Assembly (NCBI GenBank): GCA_020091685.1
Contig: CM034607.1
Coordinates: 18,529,221 to 18,593,220, forward strand
Direction: 5' to 3'
From: Lutjanus erythropterus
Taxonomy: Eukaryota; Chordata; Actinopteri; Lutjaniformes; Lutjanidae
Length of the DNA: 64,000 nt
In this document: positions 1-11,128 of the stretch, in pieces
Position numbering within the stretch: position 1 is the first letter of the stretch
Layout: each line of letters starts with the position of its first letter
Made by a program: the position numbers and the translations under genes
The notes under the pieces: model-generated
What the model saw: only the letters and a program-made list of their open reading frames with translations
Told to the model about the DNA's origin: nothing
Database searches by the model: none

Positions 1-543
1 TTAAAAAAACATACTTATACCTCTATTGATACCATGGCAAAAAGAAAACAAAGTCCTAAGCACACAAAATAGGATCTGGACTGACTGCACTTTCACGTCT
101 TCAGTACTGTCGATACTGACGTGTGTGTTTGGTTTAATATTAAAAATGTTTACATCAATTGAAAACAAGAATAATACAAAAAAAGAGGGTAAAGATACAA
201 CATTTTGCAGTCAAATACTGTAGTGCCATTATTTATACTACTTTCCACAAATTGGTCCAAAAAAAAAAAAAAAGATATTTTTTTGCTGAAGCAACAAGTC
301 TACACTTTGGAACATTTTGCTCTGTCAGCTGATCTTGTAATGCTAAACAGACATAAATACCAAGAGCAGTATCATTTTTGCAGGAGCTTTTTGGTATTTC
401 AATGCTGACCCATCAGGAAGAGGTATCAGTTTAGTATTTGTTCTTAATACCCGTCCCTTGCAATAAACATTATCCCATTTTAGCGTAAAATAAGTCAACT
501 GGAATATAAAATCAACAAATCAAACCTTTGGAGAAACGGGCGT
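1..543. other. AT-rich non-coding sequence
   Basis: No gene, repeat end or RNA structure is recognisable. There is a poly-A run around 258-273. The short open frames here have low-complexity, Lys/Phe-rich translations typical of chance frames in AT-rich DNA. Confidence 0.5.
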
Positions 544-895
544 TTTTTAGTAGAATTTGGCAAAAAGAAAGAAAGTCATTATTTACAGTAAAAATGAAGT
601 TTTTCCTCACCACTGTCGCCTTAGTGTTTGCTCATGGTGGGAATTGTTGGATTTGTATACAATATAATAAAGAGGTCATTTTTAGTGGAATTTGGTAAAA
701 GAAAGGAATTGATTAACGTTACATTTAAAGTAAATATGAAGTCACAGAAGTAAGTTCCTCTTCACCACTGTTGCCTTAATGCTTGCTCATAGTTGGTATT
801 GTTGGGTCTCTGTAAATGATAATAAGTATAATCTAGATCTGCTCTATATGAAAAGCGCCCTGAGATCACTTCAGTTATGATTTGGCACCATGCAA
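544..895 (+). repeat. LINE/SINE 3'-end-like repeat, tandemly duplicated
   Basis: Two diverged direct copies lie in tandem, about 544-670 and 678-820. Both carry TAGTRGAATTTGG, then CACCACTG, then GCTCATRGTKGG and a TTGTTGG block. The second copy continues into a 'GCGCCCTGAGAT...TGATTTGGC' segment. That order resembles the 3' end of a common teleost retroposon, recalled from memory. A third relative lies at 6445-6590. There is no coding potential. Confidence 0.5.
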
Positions 896-1325
896 ATGAA
901 ACTGACTGATTCATACTGTGTATGCCATATGTAAATGCTATCTGATCAACTCTAAAAACATTTTCACCTTCAGTGTAATAAAAAACAAATGTAGCTCCTC
1001 CAAGTCAGTGACAATCTGTTATTTTATCTGAAATGTGTGGGGGGTATCAGCTCTTTCTTCTTGCCTGCTGGGAGCCCTAACTACCCAGAATCCTCTGTAC
1101 TACAGAATGCTGAAACTTTGCTCAGACTTCATGAAAGTTCACTCCTCACTGTGGGACACATGTTGCAGTCTTTGTTCTGCAGGAGGCGCAACGGATCACT
1201 GTCCTCCCCACATCCACCTCCCACCGTCCATCAAACAACAAGCAGCACAACTCTGAACTCTGTCCACACACCCACCACCAACACTACTAATAGCATCATC
1301 ACGACAATCCCATTGTTTTGTTTTT
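896..1325. other. non-coding sequence, nothing recognised
   Basis: Mixed-composition sequence. Two overlapping frames (73 and 99 codons) begin near 1035, but their translations have no recognisable domain and they run into the CA-rich cluster downstream. I treat them as chance frames. Confidence 0.4.
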
Positions 1326-1334
1326 CTGCGGCAT

Positions 1335-1382
<48 letters not shown>

Positions 1383-1692
1383 AGGCTCAGACACACAGCC
1401 TAACCGCTCTCCAGTGCTACAGATGGATGCCACCACTCTCTCTGGAGCGATGCCAGCGCCAGCTAGTGAACAGCTTGCCTGGCACAGTGCTCTGTGTGTG
1501 TGTATGTGTGTGACTGCGAGTGTGTGTGTGTGTGTGTGCCCGCAGAAACAGTAGCGAAATAGCCTAGTGCAGATGGGTGGCCAAAATATCACCCCCCTTC
1601 CCCCCTGCACACACACAAACACACAAGAAAACAGACACATGCACATACACACATGCACACGCATATGCTCCAGAATGGAGACACACATGCAG

Positions 1693-1730
<38 letters not shown>

Positions 1731-2110
1731 AGTGTCTCGGTTCTGCTTAAGTGTTCCCGACCTGGCACATGCTGCCGCTTGCACAGCTGCTTCCTCAGAG
1801 GCACACACACTTATAGACTCACTCACACACACAGTGTACACACAGCAGAGGATTGCAGTCACACGTGCGCACACACACATACATCTGTGCTTAGTTTATA
1901 CTTCCTGTTTAAGGCATGGGAAGTACACTCTCCTCACACACACACTGTCACCACCACTTCCACAGCACCAAAGCCCACACACACGCAGACAGACATATGC
2001 ATTCCTGTGCATCTGCCACACACACACACACACAGAAACACAAGCACACACTAATAGGATGCTTTATCCTCAGTAGCTATTCAACCTTGTGTGTATCTGC
2101 TTGTTTTCTC
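1326..2110. repeat. CA/TG microsatellite cluster
   Basis: About 785 bases are dominated by CA or TG dinucleotides. There is a pure (AC)20 at 1337-1376, an interrupted TG block at about 1492-1546, a CA run at about 1694-1724, and many shorter interrupted CA blocks to about 2060. The frames of 133-169 codons here encode only His-Thr or Val-Cys strings, so they are not genes. Alternating purine-pyrimidine sequence of this kind can adopt Z-DNA. Confidence 0.95.
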
Positions 2111-2475
2111 AACACACAGAGAGAAAACATCAAGGCACTCGGTTGGAAAGCCTCCAGCACTGGCTGACTGCCAGCAGAGGCCTATAGATCAGCATGATCA
2201 TAGGAGTGTGTTAAGACACATCACTGTTTAATGATTTGACAATGAAATTAAGACATGAAAGCTCGTGCTGGAACAATAGCATCAACTGAATGTAATTAGA
2301 ATGCAGCTGTGTACAGTTGAATCTGTTTTAATGCTCGAAGTGTGACGTGAATCCATGTGACAGGCGATCTGATGTCACTTCATGCTTTGACTCTGTGTTT
2401 TGTCATCAGATGCAGCTGTATGGTAACTGATTCACAAAGTGCTGCTTTTGAACAATGCATTCTAGAAAAAATAGG
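2111..2475. other. non-coding sequence, nothing recognised
   Basis: Ordinary AT-leaning sequence between the CA cluster and the next inverted-repeat element. No frame, tandem repeat or splice-like signal stands out. Confidence 0.4.
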
Positions 2476-2479
2476 GTTT

Positions 2480-3208
2480 GGTTGCACAACACAGGCTTCT
2501 CCTTAACTATGACACATAAGGCTTACTTTCTCTTTAGTTGAGGGATTTACTTAAGGGTGTTGCACAGAATCCCTTAAAAGTTTTCCTTGATTAGGGGAAA
2601 AAAAGATATTTTACAACAGTAAAGTTCTACAGTTTCCACTGAGACCATTTGTTTTCTTGCACTGACACTTTGTTATACCTGTTTCTGCATCTGCCCAAGA
2701 GGTTCAAAAAATTATTGCACTGTTCTGGCCAAAAAATGCTCAATAATTACCTGAAAAAATCTAAAAAAAACCAAAAAAAACAAACAAACAAAACAAAAAA
2801 AAACTGCCATAAATATCATAAAGTTATAATCCCAAGATAAGGAGAAAACATCGAAAAGAAAAACTTTTTTTTTTTTTTTAGAAAACTAAGGTTGGGTTGC
2901 ACCAACATCATGGTTTAACTTTAAATTGTTTTGGACCAATCTTAAAAGCTAGCTTAAAATTAAGGATTCAATTTAAACCTCTCTTTGAACTTTAAGCTAG
3001 CTGCTAGCTGTAAACAATACAATATTTTGTTAACTGTTTATCTAGCTAGTGCAACATTTTGTTTCTCCCCTCCTTTTCTAGGTCCCAACAGCAATCGAAT
3101 GCATTTTTCATTTTTTCATTTTGGTAAGCAAGCATCTCTATAATGAGTAAAATGCCTTTAATTTTGTTTGCATTTTCTTAGTTAGCATTTTAAGGAAATT
3201 GTGCAACC
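2480..3208. mobile_element. Putative non-autonomous DNA element with GGTTGCACAA inverted ends
   Basis: GGTTGCACAA at 2480-2489 is matched exactly, inverted, by TTGTGCAACC at 3199-3208. A related internal GGTTGCACCAA lies near 2896-2906. The interior is AT-rich with A and T homopolymers and motifs such as GCTTAAAATTAAGG and CTTTAAGCTAGC. I recall fish repeats with GGTTGCACCA ends, but the boundary and superfamily are not established here. No clear target duplication was found. Confidence 0.45.
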
Positions 3209-4117
3209 AATTTTATTTTAATGAAACCTTAACTCTATCGTTAATGAAAATCCTAACTTTCAGCAGGCAGCCCCAGGAGGTTTCATATCCATTTAGGGTG
3301 AAAGGGTGATCTCTGAGGATCAAACAAAGACGGAGAAACTTTAACAACTGAGTGAGTCAGTTGGTAGACAGCCTGCCAGTCAGTCAATGAGCTTAGGCGG
3401 CTGGCAGCAGGTACTCTCGCCCCGGTACATAGGGGAGAGCATGGTGGCTGGCAGTGCCAACTGTGCACTGGGTAGTCGTGCCAACTCTGCCAGCCTTGCA
3501 GTGTCTGTTTGCCAGTGCCATCTGGGAAGAACAGCTCTGCGCACATACAGTACCTCTCCTCAGCTCAGAGGGCACAGACACACACACACACACAGACGCA
3601 TGGATGCACACAAGAAAGCGAGGGGAAGAGAAGCACTCCACATACATGCAGCATGCACACATATGCATGGTATGAGCAGTGCACACACACACACACTGGT
3701 AAAGGCACACATACACTCACAGCCGGCCGCTGACAGCTCACCATCTGTGCGCTGCCTCTGACTTCTCCCTCTGCTTCGTTCTCTGCCCTTGTTTTTGCTT
3801 TCGTAAACTCTCCCTCTCCCCCTCTCTCCTCTCCTTCCTCGCATTCTCTCATCATGTCTCATCTTATCGGTGTAATTTCCAAGCCACGGATTCCTGTGTT
3901 ATGTCATAACCACCTGTGTATTGACACTTTACATGTATTTTTTATATCACAGCATATAAGATTAAGATGTGTCGATGCTTGACAGGTCTTATTCAGGTTA
4001 CCTGGAATTGAGCAAGACAGACAAAGTCCACAGAGGCTCTTGTTTGAACCCTTTGTCCTCTTTTAACTCTGTCTCTCACTATTAGATGAGATGAGATGAA
4101 AGACCATAGAGGTGTTC
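3209..4117. other. non-coding sequence with CA blocks and a pyrimidine tract
   Basis: Contains interrupted CA repeats at about 3577-3596 and 3680-3720, then a CT-rich tract at about 3760-3845. The 87-124 codon frames here are Cys/Val or His/Thr-rich shadows of those repeats. No gene is supported. Confidence 0.6.
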
Positions 4118-4640
4118 TTAAAGGGATAGTTCGGATTAGCTGAAGTGGGGTTCGATTGTTGCATATTAGCTACAGTAGGTACAGTTTGACTCACCCTCAG
4201 GAGAAGCAGGGAGGAAGCTAAGCAATGTACTGCTGTGGACAGAAAATAATTTTTATCCACTTAAAAAAGTCCATCTAAATAAAAATCAATATCAGTGCAC
4301 ATGTACACTATATTTAGAATATTTTCACCGCTGTGACTTGCCATCAGACCTTATATAAGCAAAATATCACTTTCTCCAAAGGTGAAATCAATTATTTTAC
4401 CTTGCAGAGCATGAGAGCTGCTGGTCTACTGCAACCTTGATTGGTTAGGCAGCAGTAGACCAGAACTCCTGTGTTCTGCATGGTAAAATTACTGATGATA
4501 CTTAGGGAGCTTGGTTGGTTTAGACAGGGTGATATTTGTTTTATATAAAGTCAGTTTTCTGCCAGAAAAGGCTGTCTGACAGCAAGGTAAAGTGGTGCAT
4601 CATGCAACTCTACATAAAATAATCTCAACTATCCCTTTAA
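4118..4640. mobile_element. Foldback (long inverted repeat) element, copy A1
   Basis: Begins TTAAAGGGATAGTTCGGATT at 4118 and ends AACTATCCCTTTAA at 4640, with TTAA at both ends. The two halves are inverted repeats of each other. For example, CTGCTGGTCTACTGCAACC on the left faces GGCAGCAGTAGACCAG on the right. TTAA target duplication is a property of piggyBac and Kolobok transposons, so a TTAA-targeting transposase is inferred. At 523 bp this is the shortest copy bounded by both ends. The right arm lacks the block that carries GACCCTGTCCACAGCAGTA in other copies. No transposase is encoded. Confidence 0.85.
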
Positions 4641-5439
4641 GTGGTTTACAAAAACTGAAATAGATGTGTGAATGCAGTTACCATCAACTCAGTCATGCAC
4701 ACATAAAATACAATGTCAGATTACCCTGAAAACATCACACAAGAGCTATGAAAACCTGATAGAAAGATGAAAAACACTTGAACAAAAGGTGAGAATGTAA
4801 GGTAGTAAAGTAAAAAATAAAACATCCCTCCATCTCGGTCATATAACACAGTGTTCCTCTTCAGAGCGGAGTGAGTGAAAATGAGAACAAAAGCGGGGAA
4901 AACCAATAGAAAGAGAGAGAAATAGGGTGACAACAGCAGTTTAAATGAGAGGAGAGGAGAAGGGAAAATAAAGAGGAGGAGGAGAAGAGAAGTGGGAAGG
5001 TAATATGAGTTCAGAACCGTGGAATTCACATCAAAGAAAAGCTAAAACAGGTCACTGTCTTTACCAGAGTTTTGCCTTGGGTGAAGCTCTCTCTCATATG
5101 TTTCTCATTTAAAGCCTCTGAACCACTGTTTGAAAATGAAGGCCAAGGAGAGATACAAGCACAATACACGTAGTCCATGTCCTTTTTCGTTCGCGTGTGG
5201 TTTGCTGAACATAGCGTCGAAAAAAATATTACTTTTGCAGATGCCGCTCTATTTATCTTAATATTTGCTTCCCTACATCACAGTTTAACAGCTTGAGTCT
5301 TGGAATACCACCAAGCTATTACTTTCCTCCTCTAAAACACAACAGCTGTCATATTTTCAATCACAGATCTCCCCTTCTCTTCCTATTCCTTGCTCCATTT
5401 ATTTCTTTCCCTCTCACTGGCCACCACCGCTACCTGCAA
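4641..5439. other. non-coding sequence with a purine-rich tract
   Basis: A GA-rich stretch spans about 4905-5000 on the plus strand. The minus-strand frame at 4721-5029 is its Leu/Phe/Ser-rich complement and is not a credible protein. Nothing else was recognised. Confidence 0.5.
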
Positions 5440-5800
5440 TAACTGATTGTTTCTCCCACCACATCCTTTCCACCCCCCTCCCTCCCTCTGGCAAACTGCA
5501 TCCTGCTCTCTCTCTTTACCACTTCTACCCATTTTCGCCACTCATCCTCCTCTATCTCCGTACGCCTCTCCATTCTTCTCCCCATCCAAGCCCCCCGAAA
5601 ACACCACATGCTCTGGCAGCGGCAGAAGAAGTAGCCTCATTACAAACAAGGAAAATCCATTTGGAGCAGCCGTCTGCTGTTTCTCTGCCCCCCTCTGAAC
5701 TCTCCAGAGAAGAAATGCCCCACATCTCTCCCCTTTCCAGTTCTCTTCTTATCTTCTCTCCCACTTGGATCTCCCTTCCTTCTAATTATTTCTCTCTGTT
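5440..5800. repeat. pyrimidine-rich low-complexity tract
   Basis: CT- and C-rich sequence with long runs of TCTCTC and CCTCCCTCC. It gives Pro/Ser-rich or Glu/Arg-rich frames on either strand, which I discount. Polypurine/polypyrimidine sequence of this type can form triplex DNA. Confidence 0.7.
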
Positions 5801-6444
5801 CCCTGTTTTATCTGTTACTTGAGATACAACATTAGCCAGGTAAATACGTGCAAAGTATTGTCATAAATAATTAGAAACTTAAAGATGCTGCAGCGATTCT
5901 GGGGGAAGTCAGTTGCTTGTTGAGTCTCATTCTTGTTTTGGGTTAGTAAAAGTCTAGTTTCCCCCCAGTCCACTAGAATTACATTATGCTGAATATAGTT
6001 ATGGTGGGATTTTGCTCAGTGATGCTAAAAATAAATTGGCTACCCCAGCTTTAATGCTGCAGAAGTTAATTGTTTCCAGGGTTATATATTACATTGGGCA
6101 AAAACTCTCTCCACAGTTTAAACTAAAAGATTAATACCTTATTGCCTCAGGTTGTGATTACATTGCAAAATAAAGACAATGACAACAATATGATCATATA
6201 ATCCAAAAAAATATTTACGCTCAGAGTCAATTAATATTAATTCAATATCATTATGTAATTAGCTGGCCACTTGGGGGCAGTGGAAACAAACTATAAAGAC
6301 AAAATTGACATAATTTCACCTTATAAAGGTCATATAACATATGTTCTCTCTCCTGCTGTTTCTTTTTTCTCCCCTCTGTCCCTCTCTCTTCTTCTCTCAG
6401 CCCAACTGGTGGAGGCAGATGACAGATCTGCCTGTTAGAGTGAG
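5801..6444. other. non-coding sequence, nothing recognised
   Basis: AT-rich single-copy-looking sequence with a short CT tract at 6342-6400. No gene or repeat end was identified. Confidence 0.4.
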
Positions 6445-6590
6445 AGTTTTTCCTCACCACCGTCAAGCCAAATGCCTACTCATACTGGAAATTGTTGGGT
6501 CATTGTAAGTAATATTATAAAAAAAATACAGTCTAGACCTACTTTATATGAAAGGTACCCTGAGATAACTTTCCACTACATAAATAGAAA
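6445..6590 (+). repeat. LINE/SINE 3'-end-like repeat, third copy
   Basis: Shares with 605-895 the ordered blocks TTTTTCCTCACCACCGTC, ACTCATACTGGAAATTGTTGGGTC, TCTAGACCTACTTTATATGAAAGG and CCTGAGATAAC. The shared order shows the same family as the copies at the window start, in the same orientation. It is non-coding. Confidence 0.55.
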
Positions 6591-7436
6591 TACTTTAGAA
6601 ATACAAAGCAACATTTGCATTTGTTAAGAGTCAAGTGTTCATCTGATGAATGCAATTCACCTGAGGGAAACATCTGTCCCTTTACCAGCAACTATGTTCA
6701 CCAGTTAGTCACCAGCTTTGTCTGTTTGACATTTTTGCTGATAGTGTTCAGTAACTTAAAACAGCTGCCTCCTTGGTCTCCTTTTCGTTCTGTTTTGTTT
6801 TCCACCAAACTCCTGAGGAAAATATCTGGTTATTTAGCAGCTAAATGGGCCGCTATGCTCACTAACTTGCCTCCAACATTGTCTGTTTGATGTGTGGGGC
6901 TGATAATGTTCAATGTATTAGAGCTTTTTCACTGAAAACAGCTGCCTCATGCAGCTGGAAACAACACTGATGAGAGCAGTGAGAGTGAACAGTACAGTAA
7001 AGTCGTGAGCCATAAAATCACAACAATGTGCTGAAAGATGCTAGAAGATGCTAAAATGCTTTCTAGTGCTAAAGGGAGAGTTTCTGGTAATTCTCTATGG
7101 GTTCATCACTACGAGTGACCCTGCCGTTTAATACATTGTTAAAATGAGCATAATGATTATACCAGTTTTAATACTGGAATATCAGCCACCACACCACATT
7201 TATATGATACAGATATCAGATGTTGCTGCGAGGCTAAAACCGGGTAGCCATGTCATACTAAATTCTGAAAAAGAAAACGAAAAATCACATTGTGTATGGA
7301 TGATATATCCAGTGCCTACAGGAAACATTTATCATTTTTGTTTAGTGACCTCAAACTTGTCGTGTAGGTCCATTCAGTTAAACTAATGGATTGGATCGAT
7401 TCTCAGCAGTGGTTCTTGCAGTTAGAAAATGAATCA
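6591..7436. other. non-coding sequence, nothing recognised
   Basis: Moderately AT-rich. Frames of 91 codons at 6615-6890 and 80 codons at 7144-7386 have no recognisable motif or domain and no splice context. They are left uncalled. Confidence 0.4.
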
Positions 7437-7640
7437 CTGCACCACTTCCTGTCATTTTCTCATTTCTCCTCCTCATTTCTTCCCTCTCCTCTCCTCGTCT
7501 TCTACTATGGCTCCCTTTTTTCTGCCCCCCCCTCCTCCGCCGTGTCTTTTAAAAGCTCTTCGTTTCTTTTTCACCCCTCGTTCCTCCCTCCAGTGCTCTG
7601 TCTCCCTCTCTCCGCTCTCTCCTTCTGCTCTGCCATCATC
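7437..7640. repeat. pyrimidine-rich low-complexity tract
   Basis: CT-rich on the plus strand with C runs at about 7523-7540. The overlapping Ser/Pro/Phe-rich frames are compositional artefacts. Confidence 0.7.
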
Positions 7641-8179
7641 ACAACATCTGATTAACATATGTCTGGGCTTTCACTCCCTGTCAGCTTGCAGGCATCTGCA
7701 CACACGCACACCCACACAAGCACACACATTCACACTCATGCATCATGTCTCATGTTCGGGAAGGTAGAAGACAAGAAAAAAAAACGGCACAAAAATTCCC
7801 CTGAACCTCATTTTTGACTGCATTTGCCTCCCTTTGTGTGTGTGTTTGTGTGTGTGTGAGGATGAGAGACAAAGCATCTTAACATTATTGCCAACAAGCC
7901 TCATGTTCCCTAGTGAGCTGCTTAAAATGCCAGTAATGGAGGAGCGAGAGAAAGGGATAAAGTGATATAATAAGACACAGAGAGAGACAAGATAGAGACA
8001 GATGAGAGTGAAAATGTGTGTGTGTGTATGTGTGTGTGTGTGCGTTCATAAACAACAGCAATAGCTCCAGCAGCTCCCCTCGAGACTCGTGGCCCCCGAA
8101 AATTACTCACATTCACGTAGTCTCTGTCTTTAAGCTCATATTTCCTTTCATAAGCAGACATTGATACGATGGATTTAGT
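7641..8179. other. non-coding sequence with CA/TG microsatellites
   Basis: Short CA blocks lie at about 7700-7735 and a TG block at about 7836-7858. A longer interrupted (TG)n at 8014-8042 is preceded by a GA-rich stretch. The rest is unremarkable. Confidence 0.6.
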
Positions 8180-8374
8180 TTATTCAATAAACAGCAGTTG
8201 GGAGTTCAACTTTGCATCCCACCTTCTTCCAGTTATTGTAATGAGAGATCTGCTATTGATTATTATCAGCAGTGGTGCCAGGAAGGCCAAAGCAGCACCA
8301 GCCAATGCTATTCCAACAATGTGATCAGCCAGTGTGCACAAATCCTTGAAAATACTTGAATTGTAAAGGAACAA
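8180..8374 (-). other. Short open frame with a hydrophobic segment, unrecognised
   Basis: A 64-codon minus-strand frame has a central run of Ala/Leu/Ile residues (around residues 20-38, containing GIALAGAALAFLAP). This would suit a single membrane segment, followed by a basic Arg-Arg. I recognise no family. The sequence is neither low-complexity nor an obvious repeat. There is no supporting start context, splice pattern or neighbouring exon, so a chance frame or a decayed exon is as likely as a real peptide. Confidence 0.15.
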
Positions 8375-8894
8375 TATGCGTCCAAATAGTGAGGTGGAGC
8401 CACAGACGGTATAATAAATAGGTTGAATCCCTATTCATTATATGACATATGGTTGAGGTGAGTTGTTTCCCCCCGACCCTCCTCTTCAACCAGGAAGAAG
8501 CTCAGGCAGGTTGCAGTAACACTGCAGGAGTGCAAGCAAACATTTTGCATTATTTTGAGCTCTAATTAACATGAAAGTGGCAAACAAAAACAGTTATTCC
8601 AGCCTGAAATACAAAATCTCAATGTGGCTGTAGCGTTGTTGTCAGCAAAAGTGAGTATTTCAACTTAACATGTTTTCTTGATCTCTGATGACATGTCAGG
8701 ATCATTTTATGATTTATTGCATTTAATGTATTACAGATTTCTCCTTTAACAGGTACAGAAAAATACATTTTATTTGTAATGCAGGTTATCCAGGACGCCA
8801 GGCCACTTAGGTGACTTATTTTGAAACGTGTAGAGTTATCTCACAAAACACAATTTTCATTGTTTATAGCACAATGACTGAACTTGGGTTAAAT
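8375..8894. other. non-coding sequence, nothing recognised
   Basis: AT-rich sequence without a distinguishable gene, tandem repeat or transposon end. Confidence 0.4.
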
Positions 8895-8990
8895 AATTAG
8901 TTCAAAGTTATCTAATGTTTATAAGGTCTGAAAATAAATAAGCTGAATTAACTTGAAGTCAATAAAACTTAAATATGTATGTTAAGTTAA
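8895..8990 (+). repeat. AACTTGAA-type interspersed repeat, copy E1
   Basis: Contains AATTAACTTGAA followed by AATAAAACTTAAATAT, matched by AATTAACTTGAA and AATAAAACTTGAATAT near 11092-11120. The preceding TTCAAAGTTATCTAATG..TTATAAGG also resembles sequence before the second copy. Fish repeats built of TTAACTT/AAGTTAA words are familiar to me, but I assign no name. Confidence 0.4.
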
Positions 8991-9101
8991 TGAGAAAGGA
9001 TTAGTTGATTCCAGTATTACTTTACTCCTTTATTCAGTCAGGACAACTCGTGTAGAAGTCCTGAACTGGTCCAACAATAAGCTTTCAGGTGCTGGAATAG
9101 C

Positions 9102-9452
9102 TTGAAAATGTGGACTGAAAATGCTCGAAAGGTGCTTGAATGTGACTTTGGAAAAGGTGTAGGAACCCTGAGTGTGGTGGAGTGTGTGGAGGCTTTTTTA
9201 CCTGATAAGGATTTATTGGCTCGCAGCACCAATGAAATCATTTTTTCATATGTGTGGAAGCACGGCGTTGCCTCTTTTCAAGTAATTTGTTCTCACTCCT
9301 CTGTCCCAGATTGCTTGGAATCAGTCCCACTTTCACCATCTCATCCGCAACAAAAACATGTAATAACAGCAACAGACGCAGGCAAACAAACAAATACTTT
9401 AGCGAGAGGCTTGCCAAAACACATAATCCAACTGACGGCAACAAAAGCTTAG
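9102..9452 (+). other. 116-codon open frame, unrecognised
   Basis: An ATG-initiated frame of 116 codons lies in complex, non-repetitive sequence. The translation has varied composition (residues 1-16 MKMWTENARKVLECDF), two Cys-containing segments and no recognisable domain, signal peptide or membrane span. Overlapping minus-strand frames at 9038-9241 and 9238-9444 are also open, so low stop-codon density in this patch may explain it. I would not call it a gene without transcript or conservation support. A piece of unspliced exon is possible. Confidence 0.15.
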
Positions 9453-9502
9453 CAAAAACTCCAAATACTGATGATTGTTTGCATTGGTCTGCGTTTTTGT
9501 AA

Positions 9503-10193
9503 TTCCTATAATTTCAACCTGTTTGTTATAATGGCATTCACTGCCATTTGAACACTTTTGTTAAAAAGGGACAATACATCTGAGGCACTCGCATTGCAAA
9601 TACCACATTTACAATTGTATGCTGGGATATGAGCCGTGCTGTGTTAAATTACTCTCTCTGTGTGAGTGTGTCTGTGAATGAGCATCAAGGGCTCACTTTA
9701 TTCAAGTATTAAACAAGTCAACTTGTCAAGAAGCTGCAACATTGTGTCAGTAAGTAAGCTCGCTGCATCTCCCTCTCCTCGTCTCCTCCACCACCACCAC
9801 CTTCACCTCCTATTCAGGCTATTAAAGAGTCATTCTCAATATATATGGGTTAATATATATGCTTAAATTCAAAACAGGCAAATAAAAGGCTTTCTTCATA
9901 CAGGCGCATTAACAAACTGAATAGCCTCACAATGCTGATGAGGAGAAAACGTTTTGCTAAGGGGATTTCAATGGAGCGGCGAGGCTGTTTTGTGTGGGAT
10001 GGAGCCATCCTGTGTGTATCAGCCAGTGTGTGTGTGTGTGTAAGGAGGGTGGGGAGGGTGACTGGCTTCAATAAGAAAGAATGGGAGTGACTTTTTTGTG
10101 GAAGACTTGATAAACTCAATAGAGCTTTGGAGGGCCCACTCAATGATGAGTCAATGAGGTGGACTTGAATAGTGGGGGTGATGGAGTGAGACA
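9503..10193. other. non-coding sequence, nothing recognised
   Basis: Contains a short CCACCACCACCACC run at 9788-9801 and a TG block at about 10025-10041. Nothing else stands out. Confidence 0.4.
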
Positions 10194-10262
10194 CACACAC
10201 ACACTAAATGCTCTCTTTCTCTCTCTCTCACACACACACATGAACACACACACACACACACT
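10190..10262. repeat. compound CA/CT microsatellite
   Basis: CA at 10190-10204, then CT at about 10210-10228, then CA at about 10228-10240 and 10244-10261. Confidence 0.9.
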
Positions 10263-10851
10263 GAAGTCTCATGAGACCGCCTCCAGCCACTCTGTAGGTT
10301 TAATGGCACAGAGCAACATGTGAGAGAGAAAAGAGGAAGCCAGCTATACACTGCAAAAAAATCTGTAAAAAAAAAAGTGTTGCCTTGAAATTTGAAGTTG
10401 ACTAAATTTGAAAAGTCCACATAATTTTGTAATGATTCATTACAAACAAAATTGATTTCCTTCTACATATTCTCAGTTCTTCATTTCACACAAATATGTG
10501 ACAATAAGTGAAATTGCACCTTTATCATGATTGACAGTGTTTTCATTGTTCTGAAGACAAGCGACCTCACTGTAAAAAGTGTATTTCACAAGTAGTTGAA
10601 GTAATGTAATGTTTTTAACGAGACCCACTCCTCTTTAGTGATGACGGTCTATTTTTGTGGATTATAACAACCTGAAATGACATCTCTCCCCTTAACCTGC
10701 TATTCTTATATCTGTAAAAGCGGATAAGTTCGGTTTCTCTCCAGATTTTTACCCTGCAGTTAAGCTGCCATTTCCCCTTGGTAAGCTGGAAAGAAAGCTA
10801 AGCCTAGTGCAAGACAAAACTGAAAGCAAATAACACAGCAAGTTTTCATCA
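10263..10851. other. AT-rich non-coding sequence, probably repeat-derived
   Basis: Contains 'CACTGCAAAAAAATCTGTAA' at about 10349 and 'CACTGTAAAAAGTG' at about 10568. These words resemble the ends of a common teleost repeat, recalled only. No clean boundaries could be drawn. Confidence 0.3.
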
Positions 10852-10895
10852 TTTTAATAGTTCTAAGAAATCATGATTTCTTAGAACTATTAAAA
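10852..10895. repeat. Perfect 44-bp palindrome
   Basis: Reads identically on both strands, centred between 10873 and 10874 (centre AATCATGATT). Each 22-base arm reads TTTTAATAGTTCTAAGAAATC plus the central base, with no mismatch and no loop. It could extrude as a cruciform, or be the fused inverted ends of an element. Confidence 0.95.
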
Positions 10896-11034
10896 AAAGG
10901 GTCTTGGGGGAGGTTTAACTCAAACAATGCATGCTGGGAAGTCTACTAATATGCTGATGATATTTCTTTAGAAACTCATTTTAGTTAGGTGATTGGACTC
11001 TGTACAGTACATTCATTCAATTTATCATTTCAAG
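10896..11034. other. non-coding flank of the palindrome
   Basis: Short AT-rich spacer between the palindrome and the AACTTGAA-type repeat. Contains ATGCATGCTGGGAAGTCTAC near 10928, a phrase often seen in fish repeats. Confidence 0.3.
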
Positions 11035-11128
11035 TCAAAAGAGTTCAAGCTAGAGGAACTCGTGTTTATAGGTGAAGTGTTCTGAGTTTAATTAACTTGA
11101 ACAAATAAAACTTGAATATTGACATTAA
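11035..11128 (+). repeat. AACTTGAA-type interspersed repeat, copy E2
   Basis: Aligns by eye to 8895-8990: the AATTAACTTGAA and AATAAAACTTGAATAT blocks and a GTTCAAG word occur in the same order. Same orientation as E1, about 2.1 kb apart. Confidence 0.4.

Noticed and set aside
1377-2076. Frames of 133-169 codons in the CA/TG cluster
   Set aside because: The translations are His-Thr or Val-Cys strings from dinucleotide repeats, open simply because CA/TG repeats contain no stop codons.
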